This document shows positions 43,426-52,503 of a stretch of DNA of 64,000 bases, piece by piece. Under the pieces are notes generated by a model. The model was not told where the DNA came from. It saw nothing but the letters and a program-made list of their open reading frames with translations, and searched no databases. The stretch comes from Aurantibacter crassamenti (lineage in GTDB: Bacteria > Bacteroidota > Bacteroidia > Flavobacteriales > Flavobacteriaceae). The DNA is taken from assembly GCF_016811105.1 (NCBI RefSeq), contig NZ_JAFBGM010000001.1:1073126-1137125 (forward strand). The letters are read 5' to 3'. Every line of letters begins with the position of its first letter. Within the stretch, counting starts at the first letter, position 1. Position numbers and translations under genes: made by a program.

Positions 43426-44553
43426 TTAAAAGTTGTAAGCTACACCTACCCCTAGAAGTTGTTTAAACTGTAACTTAGGTTTTCCTTCGTTTATGACGAT
43501 ACCTGCGTCGTTTTTTACGGGGTCAAATAGAATATCATCATCATAGATAACATGCGTGCCTAAACTTGTTACAATATATTTATTGACTTTAAGGCTCAAG
43601 TTCAATTCCCAATCAATATCAATATTCCCAAAACTTTGTAGATAATCAGTATATGCATTCAATCTATGTTTTAAACCTACATTATCCATAATTTGTGTTT
43701 CCCAATTATTAGTAATTAAAAAACCAACTTCTAGAAAAATGTTTTTACCATCTTCCAAAATATTTCCATCGGCATCAAGCACTGCTTTTTCGACTCCAAA
43801 AGCACCTTTGTCAGCTAAATCTTGGTCGAATACAAAAGTAGATTTTACCGTAAGGGGCGAAACATAAAAGTTGAATTTTCTATCCTCAGAAATATAAGAT
43901 GTACCCGCACCTAAGAAGAAGTAACCTGGGCTCATAACCCTAGATATGGGAGTTTCTCTGTCAGGATATTTATAACCATCGGTATATTGTGTGTTGAAAT
44001 TAGCTTTCATAGAGTAGTACCAATTACTAATTGTATCACGGCGATACCCTACTGTAGAACTAACTCTAATGGCATCATCTGTTTTTCTGATTTTCTGACC
44101 TTCTTGTAGGTTAATACCATATCGAGTTTCTAGAATATTTTCCCATTGAAAATATCTAAACTTGTAATTGCGCTCAAAACGAGCATTGGTTTGTGCCGAA
44201 ATAGAATTGTTACCACCAGCATTCCAATTTACAAAAGCAGCTTGACTAAAATTTAAACCAATGAGATTGACACTTTGCCAAAATGTGGGGACTTGAAATT
44301 TTTTGTAGCCTTCTTTTAGTGGTTCTGTTTTCTTGAATGATATGGTGGTATTTTGAAGGTTAACGCTTTCAGCCCTTTGCTTTATTCTAGATTGCATTCT
44401 TCTAATGACTATTGTGTCAATTAAAGTAGTATCCATAGCAAATGGAGCTGTCTTTAATGAATCTGTTTTTTGATCTTCTGGAAGGGTTTCTTGTGCTGTT
44501 AGTTGTGAAAGACAAAGTAATAAAACAAAAATGGGTGCAAGTTTTTTCAACAT
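43426..44553 (-). CDS. DUF3078 outer-membrane protein
   Basis: The 375-residue protein has a signal peptide (to LTAQ, about residue 21). The DUF3078 core begins FWQSVNLIGLNFSQAAFVNWNAGGNNSIS, cited by its key parts NFSQ and NWNAGG. Repeated amphipathic strands follow, with a final FKQLLGVGVAYNF ending in Phe, typical of an outer-membrane barrel. The start is one base after the dxs stop, so it is the second gene of the dxs operon. Function unknown; the link to isoprenoid synthesis is positional only. Confidence 0.85.
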   Translation of the reverse strand: MLKKLAPIFVLLLCLSQLTAQETLPEDQKTDSLKTAPFAMDTTLIDTIVIRRMQSRIKQRAESVNLQNTTISFKKTEPLKEGYKKFQVPTFWQSVNLIGLNFSQAAFVNWNAGGNNSISAQTNARFERNYKFRYFQWENILETRYGINLQEGQKIRKTDDAIRVSSTVGYRRDTISNWYYSMKANFNTQYTDGYKYPDRETPISRVMSPGYFFLGAGTSYISEDRKFNFYVSPLTVKSTFVFDQDLADKGAFGVEKAVLDADGNILEDGKNIFLEVGFLITNNWETQIMDNVGLKHRLNAYTDYLQSFGNIDIDWELNLSLKVNKYIVTSLGTHVIYDDDILFDPVKNDAGIVINEGKPKLQFKQLLGVGVAYNF

Positions 44554-44554
44554 A

Positions 44555-46327
44555 TTATAGTGTTTCTCGTAGTTCTAATAAACATTGATTAATTGATGCT
44601 TTATCAATTTTAGCAAGTTTATAAAGTTGTTCAGTTGTGCCGTGTTCAAAGACCGCATCTTCTATGCCAAGAATGTGAATATTATTTTTAAATCCACTTT
44701 TATTTGCAAATTCAAGTATTGCTGTACCAAAACCACCAATTTTACAACCATCTTCTATGGTGATAATATGAGTGTATTGTTTGAAGATAGCTCTTAGAAG
44801 TGAGGTGTCTAAAGGCTTTACAAAACGCATATCATAGTGACCAATGCTTTTGTGGTCAGTTAGTTCAGAAATTACTTCGCTAACTGTATTGCCAATATGA
44901 CCCACTGAAAGAATAGCAATGTCAGAACCTTTTTTTAATTCTTGGGCAGTGCCAATTGAAATTTCTTTAAAAGGTGTCTCCCATGCTGGCGTAGTTGCTC
45001 TACCTCTAGGGTATCTAATTGCGATGGGGTTTTTTAAACCTTTTTGAGCTGTATACATCATATTTCGTAGCTCTTCTTCATTAATAGGTGCAAAAATAAT
45101 AAGGTTAGGTATACAGCGCAAGTAAGCAATATCATAAATTCCGTGGTGTGTAGCGCCATCTTCACCAACAAAACCAGCACGATCCAAACAAAAAATTACT
45201 GGAAGGTTTTGTAAAGCTACATCATGAATTACTTGATCGTATGCCCGTTGTAAAAAAGTAGAATAGATATTGCAAAAAGGAATAAGACCATCAGTTGACA
45301 TACCAGCTGCCAAAGTAACTGCATGTTGCTCTGCAATACCAACATCAAAAGCCCGCTCAGGAAACGCATGCATCATATATTTCATTGAGCTACCTGTTGG
45401 CATAGCTGGGGTGATGCCGATTATTTTAGTATTATTTTTAGCAAGTTCAAGCAAAGTATATCCAAATACATCTTGATATTTTGGAGGAAGCCCTTCAGTA
45501 GACTTTGGTGTGAGTTCACCTGTATTTTTATCAAATTTTCCCGGAGCATGATAGGTAACCTGATTTTCTTCAGCTTTTTTAAGACCCTTTCCTTTGGTGG
45601 TTATGACATGTAAAAGCTTCGGACCTTTAATTGCTTTTAATCGCTCTAGCTCTTTTGAAAGTGCATTTAAATCATGTCCATCAATAGGGCCAGAGTACTT
45701 AAAATTTAAACATTCAAAAATGTTTTCATCCTTAGCGGTACCTTTTTTAACATTAGTAAGATATTTTTTTAAGGCACCAACACTTGGGTCTATTCCAATA
45801 GCATTATCGTTAAGTACAACTAGAATATTGGCATCGGTAACACCTGCATGATTTAAACCTTCAAAAGCCATTCCGCTTGCTATAGAAGCATCTCCAATAA
45901 CGGCAATGTGAGAACGATTGTAGTCACCTTTTAGTTTTGCGGCTATTGCCATGCCTAAAATTGCAGAAATTGAAGTAGAACTGTGCCCTGTGCCAAAAGA
46001 ATCATAATCACTTTCACTACGTTTTGGAAAGCCACTAATACCGTTTAATTGGCGATTGGTATTGAAAATTTCTTTTCTACCAGTTAGAATTTTATGACCA
46101 TAGGCTTGGTGGCCAACATCCCAAATAAGTTTGTCATTTGGGGTGTCAAAAACATAATGTAGGGCAATTGTTAATTCTACTACGCCTAAACTTGCACCTA
46201 AATGTCCTTCTTTGGCAGCTACAATGTCAATAATATAATCACGAAGTTCTTGAGCAAGTTGAATTAATTCGCTTTGTTCTAGATTGCGAAGTTCATTTGG
46301 TGTGCTAATTTGTGATAATAGAGTCAT
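44555..46327 (-). CDS. dxs: 1-deoxy-D-xylulose-5-phosphate synthase
   Basis: The 590-residue thiamine-diphosphate enzyme makes DXP from pyruvate and glyceraldehyde-3-phosphate, the first step of the MEP isoprenoid pathway. It has LIWDVGHQAYGHKILTGR, the ThDP motif GDASIASGMAFEGLNHAG, GIDPSVGALKKYL, and the catalytic-Glu segment IAEQHAVTLAAGM. The length is typical of the compact Bacteroidota form. A perfect TAAATTTG -7 element lies only 10 bp before the start codon, implying a very short 5' leader. Confidence 0.96.
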   Translation of the reverse strand: MTLLSQISTPNELRNLEQSELIQLAQELRDYIIDIVAAKEGHLGASLGVVELTIALHYVFDTPNDKLIWDVGHQAYGHKILTGRKEIFNTNRQLNGISGFPKRSESDYDSFGTGHSSTSISAILGMAIAAKLKGDYNRSHIAVIGDASIASGMAFEGLNHAGVTDANILVVLNDNAIGIDPSVGALKKYLTNVKKGTAKDENIFECLNFKYSGPIDGHDLNALSKELERLKAIKGPKLLHVITTKGKGLKKAEENQVTYHAPGKFDKNTGELTPKSTEGLPPKYQDVFGYTLLELAKNNTKIIGITPAMPTGSSMKYMMHAFPERAFDVGIAEQHAVTLAAGMSTDGLIPFCNIYSTFLQRAYDQVIHDVALQNLPVIFCLDRAGFVGEDGATHHGIYDIAYLRCIPNLIIFAPINEEELRNMMYTAQKGLKNPIAIRYPRGRATTPAWETPFKEISIGTAQELKKGSDIAILSVGHIGNTVSEVISELTDHKSIGHYDMRFVKPLDTSLLRAIFKQYTHIITIEDGCKIGGFGTAILEFANKSGFKNNIHILGIEDAVFEHGTTEQLYKLAKIDKASINQCLLELRETL

Positions 46328-46337
46328 TTACAAACTG

Positions 46338-46345
46338 CAAATTTA
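46338..46345 (-). promoter_or_regulatory. -7 promoter element of dxs
   Basis: TAAATTTG on the minus strand is a full match to TAnnTTTG, 10 bp upstream of the ATG; transcription would start within a few bases of the start codon. Confidence 0.55.
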
Positions 46346-46467
46346 GCATGTATAACTAATTACACTACGAATTAACCTGTTAAATATGGATTTCACCTCA
46401 TTAACAGCACTAAGTTTTTAATGTTCATCACTTTTTTTTAAATTGAAGCACCAACCAAAACAATGAT

Positions 46468-47253
46468 ATGACGTTCCCCCTCCACAAGACCTTTGGAGTC
46501 TTGCATGAGAAGAATGCCGATTCTAAATACACCATAATTTATATACATGGTAATTCTGTTGATTCAGAAATTTGGCAAAATCAATTAAATTCTTCTTTAT
46601 TCTCTGAGTATAGAATGCTAGCTATTGACCTTCCTGGGCATGGTAAGTCAACTAAATGTGATGGTTATTCTGTTCCTAATGTTGTCAAGATTTTAGCCGC
46701 TACAATACAAGAATATTCAAATGTTGTTTTAGTAGGGCACTCTTTAGGAGGGCATTTTGCCATTGAAACCTTACCTTTTTTAAATAATTGTAAAGGCATT
46801 TTCGTTTTCGGAACCGCACCTGTAAAAAAGCCTGTGAATATGCATGAAGCATTTTTGGCAGATGAACGAATGCCTCTTCTATTTCAGAAAAATTTGAATC
46901 CTAACGAAACCGAAGATTTTACAAGGTTTATTTGCAAAAAATCTGATTTGGTTCCCTATAATTTTAAAGAGCGCATTCATAATACGGACGCTAAATTTAG
47001 AGAAGATATTGGTTTGTCTCTTGCAAACGGTGAACTAGCCAATGAAGTAGAAATCCTTGCTAAAACGGAGATGCCAGTTGCTATACTTCATGGCAAAAAC
47101 GATAGCTTAGTGAATTTAGAGTATTTGAAACAATTATCAATTCCCAATCTGTGGCGTAATAAAATAAACATAATTGAAAGCAGTCATAGTCCGCATCTAG
47201 AGAAACCAGAAGAGTTCAATCGTTTGCTTTTAAAATTTTTAGAAAATCTGTAA
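46468..47253 (+). CDS. Alpha/beta hydrolase
   Basis: The 261-residue alpha/beta hydrolase has an oxyanion segment IYIHGNSVDSEIW, nucleophile elbow VGHSLGG with S92, the acid in LHGKNDSLV and His in ESSHSPHLEKP near the end. Substrate unknown. Its stop overlaps the PAS-LuxR regulator by one base (TAATG), so the two are translated together; such coupling often indicates an enzyme and regulator responding to the same small molecule. Confidence 0.85.
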   Translation: MTFPLHKTFGVLHEKNADSKYTIIYIHGNSVDSEIWQNQLNSSLFSEYRMLAIDLPGHGKSTKCDGYSVPNVVKILAATIQEYSNVVLVGHSLGGHFAIETLPFLNNCKGIFVFGTAPVKKPVNMHEAFLADERMPLLFQKNLNPNETEDFTRFICKKSDLVPYNFKERIHNTDAKFREDIGLSLANGELANEVEILAKTEMPVAILHGKNDSLVNLEYLKQLSIPNLWRNKINIIESSHSPHLEKPEEFNRLLLKFLENL

Positions 47254-47996
47254 TGAAGAAAGATCATAAAAATGAGATGTTTCATTTCAGAAAAAAAATT
47301 GAAAAAATTGTAAAGAAATATGATTATGAGCCTGTTAGTTATGAGCCTTTAGAAACATTCCCATTAAATAGTAAACAATGTTTGTATGTGGCGCATTGGT
47401 ATGCTGATGGTATCATTTACCAAAGAGGACTTGAAAATTTGACTGGATATACATTGGAAGAATTTAATATGGAAGATTTAGTTCATCACATTCATCCGGA
47501 AGACAGAGAACTTGTTAAGAATATTACCCAGGAAGTAGTAAAACATGTTATAAATGTTAATTTAAGTGAAGGCCCAGCCCATTTATTTCTATCCTTTCGG
47601 TTTCGAAAAAAGGATGGCACATATATTAAGCTTTTAAGACAATCATCTTCTTTTGAGCTGGATAAAGAAGGGAGAATGGTAAGTAACTTTTCTTTATTGA
47701 CGGATATTTCATTTATTGATAGTAGTAATCGTGTGGAATGGAGTTTTGAGGCTAATGAACTAGATCTTCAGAATTTTAAAAACATAGTTTACACCGTTTA
47801 TCAAGATTATTTTACCACGCGTGAAAGAGAAATTATTGAACTTATTGCAGAAGGTTACACTAGTGGTCAGATAGCTGAAAAGTTATTTATTAGCATTCAT
47901 ACTGTGGCTACACATCGAAAGAAAATATTAAAAAAAGCAGGAGTAAGTAATGGTATTGACCTTATTTTCTTTTGCAAGAAAAACGGTATACTTTAA
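47253..47996 (+). CDS. PAS-domain LuxR-type transcription regulator (copy 1)
   Basis: The 247-residue protein has a PAS/PAC-like sensory region in the first two thirds (GLENLTGYTLEEFNMEDLVHHIHPEDRE and the RKKDGTYIKLLRQSS segment, cited by key motifs). The C-terminal LuxR helix-turn-helix is TTREREIIELIAEGYTS, QIAEKLFISIHTVATHRKKIL. There is no receiver domain, so it probably responds to a ligand or redox state directly. Coupled to the alpha/beta hydrolase and followed within 3 bp by an 18-bp palindrome. Confidence 0.85.
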   Translation: MKKDHKNEMFHFRKKIEKIVKKYDYEPVSYEPLETFPLNSKQCLYVAHWYADGIIYQRGLENLTGYTLEEFNMEDLVHHIHPEDRELVKNITQEVVKHVINVNLSEGPAHLFLSFRFRKKDGTYIKLLRQSSSFELDKEGRMVSNFSLLTDISFIDSSNRVEWSFEANELDLQNFKNIVYTVYQDYFTTREREIIELIAEGYTSGQIAEKLFISIHTVATHRKKILKKAGVSNGIDLIFFCKKNGIL

Positions 47997-47998
47997 AG

Positions 47999-48016
47999 AT
48001 ACCCTCTAGAGGGTAT
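47999..48016. promoter_or_regulatory. 18-bp palindrome ATACCCTCTAGAGGGTAT
   Basis: A perfect palindrome right after the first PAS-LuxR stop, followed by TTTTG and an AT-rich stretch. It may be a terminator, or a LuxR-type operator for the second regulator gene 157 bp downstream. A near-identical palindrome follows the second gene. Confidence 0.55.
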
Positions 48017-48172
48017 TTTGTTAATTATTTTATATATTTATATTGTACACATGTTTTTTCCCTCATTTCGAACTATTTACCCTTTTTTTTTGAAAATGCT
48101 ATTGTAATTCGACCTGTGGTTGTTTAAATACCACTCGGCCGAGCATAGTCTTGTTGAATTTATTTAAGAAAT

Positions 48173-48937
48173 ATGGATTTAGAATTTTACGCGAACATTT
48201 TTAGTACAGATCATAAGGTTGAAAAAGCAGTTTTAAAAAAGCATATTGAAAAATTAGAAGAACTAGATCAGTACCTTCCTAGGTTGCAGTCTTTTATTAT
48301 GGTTCAAGACACTGTAAATCAAACATTTGAATACGTCTGCGATAATTATGAAAAGCTATTGGGTTATAATAAACAAGAAGTAGTTGAGCAGGGCATGGCA
48401 TTTCATTTTACTAAAATTCACCCCGAAGATATTCCTAATTGGATGAAAATATTAAATGATCTCATGCAGTATACCATGACTCATGTAAATCAAGATGATC
48501 GGATAAATTGTGTTTATTATTGGAATTATAGGTTAAAGAATGCTAAGAGTGAATATGTTAACATTCAAGTGCACCAGACGCCTTTATTTTTTGATGAACA
48601 AGGAAAGCCAATTTTAGGGTATTCGCAAAACACGATTTTAGGAAACAGTAAAAAACAGCCGATGATTGGGGTGTGTAAAAAACTAAACTCCAATAATGAA
48701 TATGAGACCCTATTCTATAAAAATTATTCTGAGGCCTTATTGATTGATAATTTAAGCAATCGAGAACTAGACATTGTTCGATTGTTGGCTAAGGGAAATA
48801 CAACTAAAGAAATTTCTACTAAATTGAACATTAGCATTCATACTACCGCTACACACCGAAAAAATATATTGTCAAAATTAAAATTTAATTCCTCTTCTGA
48901 GATTATTAATTACTGCAACGAGAATCATTTGTTTTAA
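48173..48937 (+). CDS. PAS-domain LuxR-type transcription regulator (copy 2)
   Basis: The 254-residue paralogue of the preceding regulator has the same layout: a PAS region (NYEKLLGYNKQEVVEQG, KIHPEDIPNW, LKNAKSEYVNIQVHQ) and a C-terminal LuxR HTH (SNRELDIVRLLAKGNTT, EISTKLNISIHTTATHRKNIL). The tandem arrangement and diverged sensor suggest duplication followed by different ligand specificity. It is followed by a 32-bp palindrome. Confidence 0.85.
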   Translation: MDLEFYANIFSTDHKVEKAVLKKHIEKLEELDQYLPRLQSFIMVQDTVNQTFEYVCDNYEKLLGYNKQEVVEQGMAFHFTKIHPEDIPNWMKILNDLMQYTMTHVNQDDRINCVYYWNYRLKNAKSEYVNIQVHQTPLFFDEQGKPILGYSQNTILGNSKKQPMIGVCKKLNSNNEYETLFYKNYSEALLIDNLSNRELDIVRLLAKGNTTKEISTKLNISIHTTATHRKNILSKLKFNSSSEIINYCNENHLF

Positions 48938-49020
48938 AAGGTTATTGCTATAGAATTTAATTTCTGACAGAAATTGATAAATTTTAACGTCGGAATTGCT
49001 ACACAAAACAAAATAAATAG

Positions 49021-49052
49021 CCAAAAAATACCCACTAGTGGGTATTTTTTGG
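49021..49052. terminator. 32-bp perfect palindrome after the second PAS-LuxR gene
   Basis: 16-bp arms; the inner 18 bp ATACCCACTAGTGGGTAT differs at two positions from the palindrome at 47999. The outer A/T tracts make it a good bidirectional terminator, but it could also be an operator upstream of the lipoprotein gene at 49234. Flanking CTACACA and TGTGTAG add a further inverted match. Confidence 0.6.
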
Positions 49053-49233
49053 TGTGTAGTGTAGTGTTAAATTTGTCATAATAGTTTCCCAAAACTTGAA
49101 CTTTTCATTTTTATCTTTTTCAAGATTACTTCTGCTAAAATGAGAAAAGGCCTGTGATGCTGCGGAGTATGGCATTGTTCTTTTTAGAAAAATAAGTAGC
49201 TTAATTATAATTAGTATACCAAACCAATTAGAT

Positions 49234-50952
49234 ATGAAACGTACTTTGCTTTACGCGCTCGTTTATTTGTTTACGTTTTCTTGTGTGCCAGAAGGTCCTG
49301 ACCCTGTAGATGATGGAGTTGACCCTATAGATAATGGATCGGGTTCTAATATTGACAATGATTCCGGTAATGGTCAAGACACGCTTAAAGATGAATTTAG
49401 CGAGGAAGAAGTTGTAAATCTCAGAATTTTTATGAGGAATACAATTACAGGAGGTTCTTCGAAAACATGGTTTCTTCATTCAGCTACCTTTGAAAGTGAC
49501 ACAGGTACAGAAGATGCGTCTAACTTAAAAAATATAAGGGATGATGAGTTCATCTTCAGTAAAATCGATGACTCTGAAGAAAATCAATTCAGGGGCATTG
49601 TTGAATGGCGTCCTGGTCTTTCAATACCTGAAGATGCAACCACGATTGAAGACTTGGGTGTTGGTTTATATACTGAATCAATGACCATTGAGTTTGAAAT
49701 AGGCCTGCCCTCAGAAGGCAAACGTACGGTACCCAATCAATTCATAATATCTTTTGATGAATCAACATTGGCGGACACGAGCGGAAAACGAGTTGATTCT
49801 GGCAAGTCAGCTGCGGTATGGCGTTGGAAGTATTGGTATGGTAATGTAGATTCAATGGAAGAATATATAGCTAGGTCGACCAGCCCATTTTTTTTCCCAC
49901 CAAGAGATTGTAATGATTTGGCAACTTGGAATCTAAGTCGGTTGTGGATGACCGCTGAGGCCAAAAGGCAGGAACGCTTACGGTTGTGTTCACGTGAAAA
50001 ATTACCTGAGGATTACACGAATGATCTTGCCGCCAATTTAGTGTTTGAGGAAGAGTTTTCATTTTTTTCAAATACCATTTATTGGGAAGCTGATATGACA
50101 GGTTCCGATTCAGAAAATGCGCTTTATATCGCAACAGCAGAAAAATCAATGACGGAAAACGGAGTCGTACCCGAGCGTATAATTAAGTTCGACATTGGTA
50201 GCAAAAATTCTAAAGAATCTATCCATTACCAGCAGCTTGGCTATGAGAAAAGCGTACTTGCGACAGGTACTGATCTTTGGGTTATTAGTGGATTCGATAA
50301 CAATATTAATAAGTACGATTTAGACTTAACCGGCCCACCGGAAACTTTTCAAATTTTTCCTGAAAAAACACAAAGCTTTAGCTATCTGTATACCGAAATA
50401 GTTAATAACACGCTCTACTGGACTGGCATTTCAAATTATATAGAAGAAACGCCCGATCAAAACGCATACTGGCTTTTGGATGATAAAGGCCTCTATGCTT
50501 GGGATTTGGGCAGTAATACGTATTCAAAAATAAAAGAGGGAAGTTTTGGTGGTATTTCTGACCCTGTATCTATTGATGACAAGATTTACTTTTTAGGATC
50601 TGAAGTTGATGTTTACAATGTAAATAGTAATGAGCTAGAATTAAACGTTTCTCAAATTTCAGATAGGGTTCCATTCTTCCGTCATACCGAGAATTATGGA
50701 AAATTAATATATATAGGTAGTCATACAGAAGAACTTGTACCAGATCGCACAGTAGAAGATAAGGAACCCTATTTAGCTGTATTTGACACACAAAGCGGTG
50801 CATTTTCCCAGCTAAGCACAAATCTTAACAGCCCAAATAGTGAAACTATAGAGGGTATGGCCATTGTTAAAGGCAGAATTTATATTCTTTACGGCGAACA
50901 TGTTTGGAATGAAGTCGTTCGATGGCAAGTACTAAGTGCACCTTTAGAATAA
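49234..50952 (+). CDS. Large lipoprotein with C-terminal propeller-like region
   Basis: The 572-residue lipoprotein (lipobox TFSC, Cys17) has an Asp/Gly-rich spacer (about 18-50). The N-terminal domain (about 60-230) includes KTWFLHSATF and AVWRWKYWYG and resembles flavobacterial domains that bear on envelope lipoproteins. The C-terminal half has repeated short blade-like units (LYTEIVNNTLYWTGIS, SIDDKIYFLGSEVDVYN, LAVFDTQSGAFSQL), suggesting a beta-propeller. Not recognised as a named family. It begins the 49-61 kb surface-protein locus. Confidence 0.72.
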   Translation: MKRTLLYALVYLFTFSCVPEGPDPVDDGVDPIDNGSGSNIDNDSGNGQDTLKDEFSEEEVVNLRIFMRNTITGGSSKTWFLHSATFESDTGTEDASNLKNIRDDEFIFSKIDDSEENQFRGIVEWRPGLSIPEDATTIEDLGVGLYTESMTIEFEIGLPSEGKRTVPNQFIISFDESTLADTSGKRVDSGKSAAVWRWKYWYGNVDSMEEYIARSTSPFFFPPRDCNDLATWNLSRLWMTAEAKRQERLRLCSREKLPEDYTNDLAANLVFEEEFSFFSNTIYWEADMTGSDSENALYIATAEKSMTENGVVPERIIKFDIGSKNSKESIHYQQLGYEKSVLATGTDLWVISGFDNNINKYDLDLTGPPETFQIFPEKTQSFSYLYTEIVNNTLYWTGISNYIEETPDQNAYWLLDDKGLYAWDLGSNTYSKIKEGSFGGISDPVSIDDKIYFLGSEVDVYNVNSNELELNVSQISDRVPFFRHTENYGKLIYIGSHTEELVPDRTVEDKEPYLAVFDTQSGAFSQLSTNLNSPNSETIEGMAIVKGRIYILYGEHVWNEVVRWQVLSAPLE

Positions 50953-51098
50953 AGTATTGTTCCTATTTAAAGTGAAATGTTTATGACGACGATTAAACTA
51001 ATTTTTATATATGAAACGCTTTTAATTTGTGTGCTAGAATTGCCTATTCGCGAATTACATACTATTTAAATAGAGCCAATACCAAATAAAGAGAATAG

Positions 51099-52472
51099 AT
51101 GACTAAACCGACCAAAATGATAAAATTCATACCATTAATAATAGCCTTATTGTTTATTAGTTGCCTTTCCGCTCAATCATTTTTGGGTATGGAAGCGGAC
51201 AATTACAGCGGTATTCATGGTGCTATTTTTAACCCAGCTAATATCGCCGATTCTCGTTCTAAAATAGATGTAAACATTTTTTCAGCAAATGCATTAATTG
51301 GCACAGATTACACTCCGTTATCATTAGACAACATTAAAATTCTATTTGAAGATTCGAATTCGGTAAATGCAATAGAAAGGTTTCCTACAGATAATAATCA
51401 AGTTAATGTAAATGCTGACCTACTTAGCACGTCTTTTATGTTCAGCCTTAATGAAAAGAGTAGTATTGGGCTAATTTCAAGGGTGCGAACAGTTAATAAT
51501 TATAATAATTTAAACGGGCAATTACTAGAAAGTTTTGCAGATGGTTTTCCTTCAGAAGATTATGATTTTAATATGTCAAATCTTAATGGCACCACTCATG
51601 TTTGGGGCGAAATAGGCCTAGTATATGGGCGTACTATTTTTGAAAAAGATTATCATTTTTTAAAAGGGGGTATTACGCTCAAGTATTTAAGGGGAGCAAT
51701 CTTTGCACAAGGAAATTCTGAAACCTTAAGTGGTGATTATAATGCTACGCAACGTACATTGAATACAAACGGTTCATTCTCTTATTTGATTAATTATGAT
51801 GCTGATGAAGAATTTAATTCTGATAAATTAAAACCTGGTTTCGGAATGGATATTGGATTTGTTTATGAATACCGACCTAGGTCTTCAGATTTTTCATCGG
51901 GTAATGCAGACCCTAGAGGCGCTAATAAATACAAATTCAAAGTTGGAGTTGCTTTGGTTGATTTTGGGACTATAAAATACGAAGATGTTGTGCAGAACAA
52001 TTACAACCTAGATGCTTCAGTAAATACGAATGATTTTGACAGTGAATTTCAACAAAAGTTAGATGATAATTACGTCAAAGATACCATTGTTGGCAATGTT
52101 ACGGCAGCACTACCTACATCCTTGAGAATCAATGGAGATTACAGGTTTACCAAAAACATATACGCAAGTGTCAACTACTCATTATCGTTAAACCCAAGAA
52201 ATGGGCTTTATAATAACAATACTTTAAACGTAATCACTTTTGCACCAAGATTTGAGTCTAAATTCATGAGTCTTTACACTCCAATGAACTATAGTAATTT
52301 AGGTGGGTTAACTTTTGGGGCAGGTCTAAGAATCGGCCCCTTAATAGTGGGCTCAGGCACTTTGTTCTCAACACTATTTTCAAAAAAACCAGATTTAGCA
52401 AATGTCTATGTGGGGCTAAAAGTGCCTATGTACCATGGAAAAAAATCTAAACAAAGAAAACGAAGAAGATAA
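51099..52472 (+). CDS. DUF5723-family outer-membrane barrel (copy 1)
   Basis: The 457-residue protein has a signal peptide (ALLFISCLSAQ) and the DUF5723 opening SFLGMEADNYSGIHGAIFNPANIADSR, cited by its key parts NYSGIHG and NPANIADS. About 400 residues of alternating strands follow, with LKGGITLKYLRG, FGMDIGFVYEYRP and a C-terminal VYVGLKVPMYHGKKSKQRKRRR basic tail. A second copy (59580) shares the whole layout. Likely an outer-membrane barrel serving the surface proteins encoded between the two copies; function unknown. Confidence 0.85.
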   Translation: MTKPTKMIKFIPLIIALLFISCLSAQSFLGMEADNYSGIHGAIFNPANIADSRSKIDVNIFSANALIGTDYTPLSLDNIKILFEDSNSVNAIERFPTDNNQVNVNADLLSTSFMFSLNEKSSIGLISRVRTVNNYNNLNGQLLESFADGFPSEDYDFNMSNLNGTTHVWGEIGLVYGRTIFEKDYHFLKGGITLKYLRGAIFAQGNSETLSGDYNATQRTLNTNGSFSYLINYDADEEFNSDKLKPGFGMDIGFVYEYRPRSSDFSSGNADPRGANKYKFKVGVALVDFGTIKYEDVVQNNYNLDASVNTNDFDSEFQQKLDDNYVKDTIVGNVTAALPTSLRINGDYRFTKNIYASVNYSLSLNPRNGLYNNNTLNVITFAPRFESKFMSLYTPMNYSNLGGLTFGAGLRIGPLIVGSGTLFSTLFSKKPDLANVYVGLKVPMYHGKKSKQRKRRR

Positions 52473-52503
52473 GATAGCTGTCAACAATATAAAAATCGCG
52501 CAA

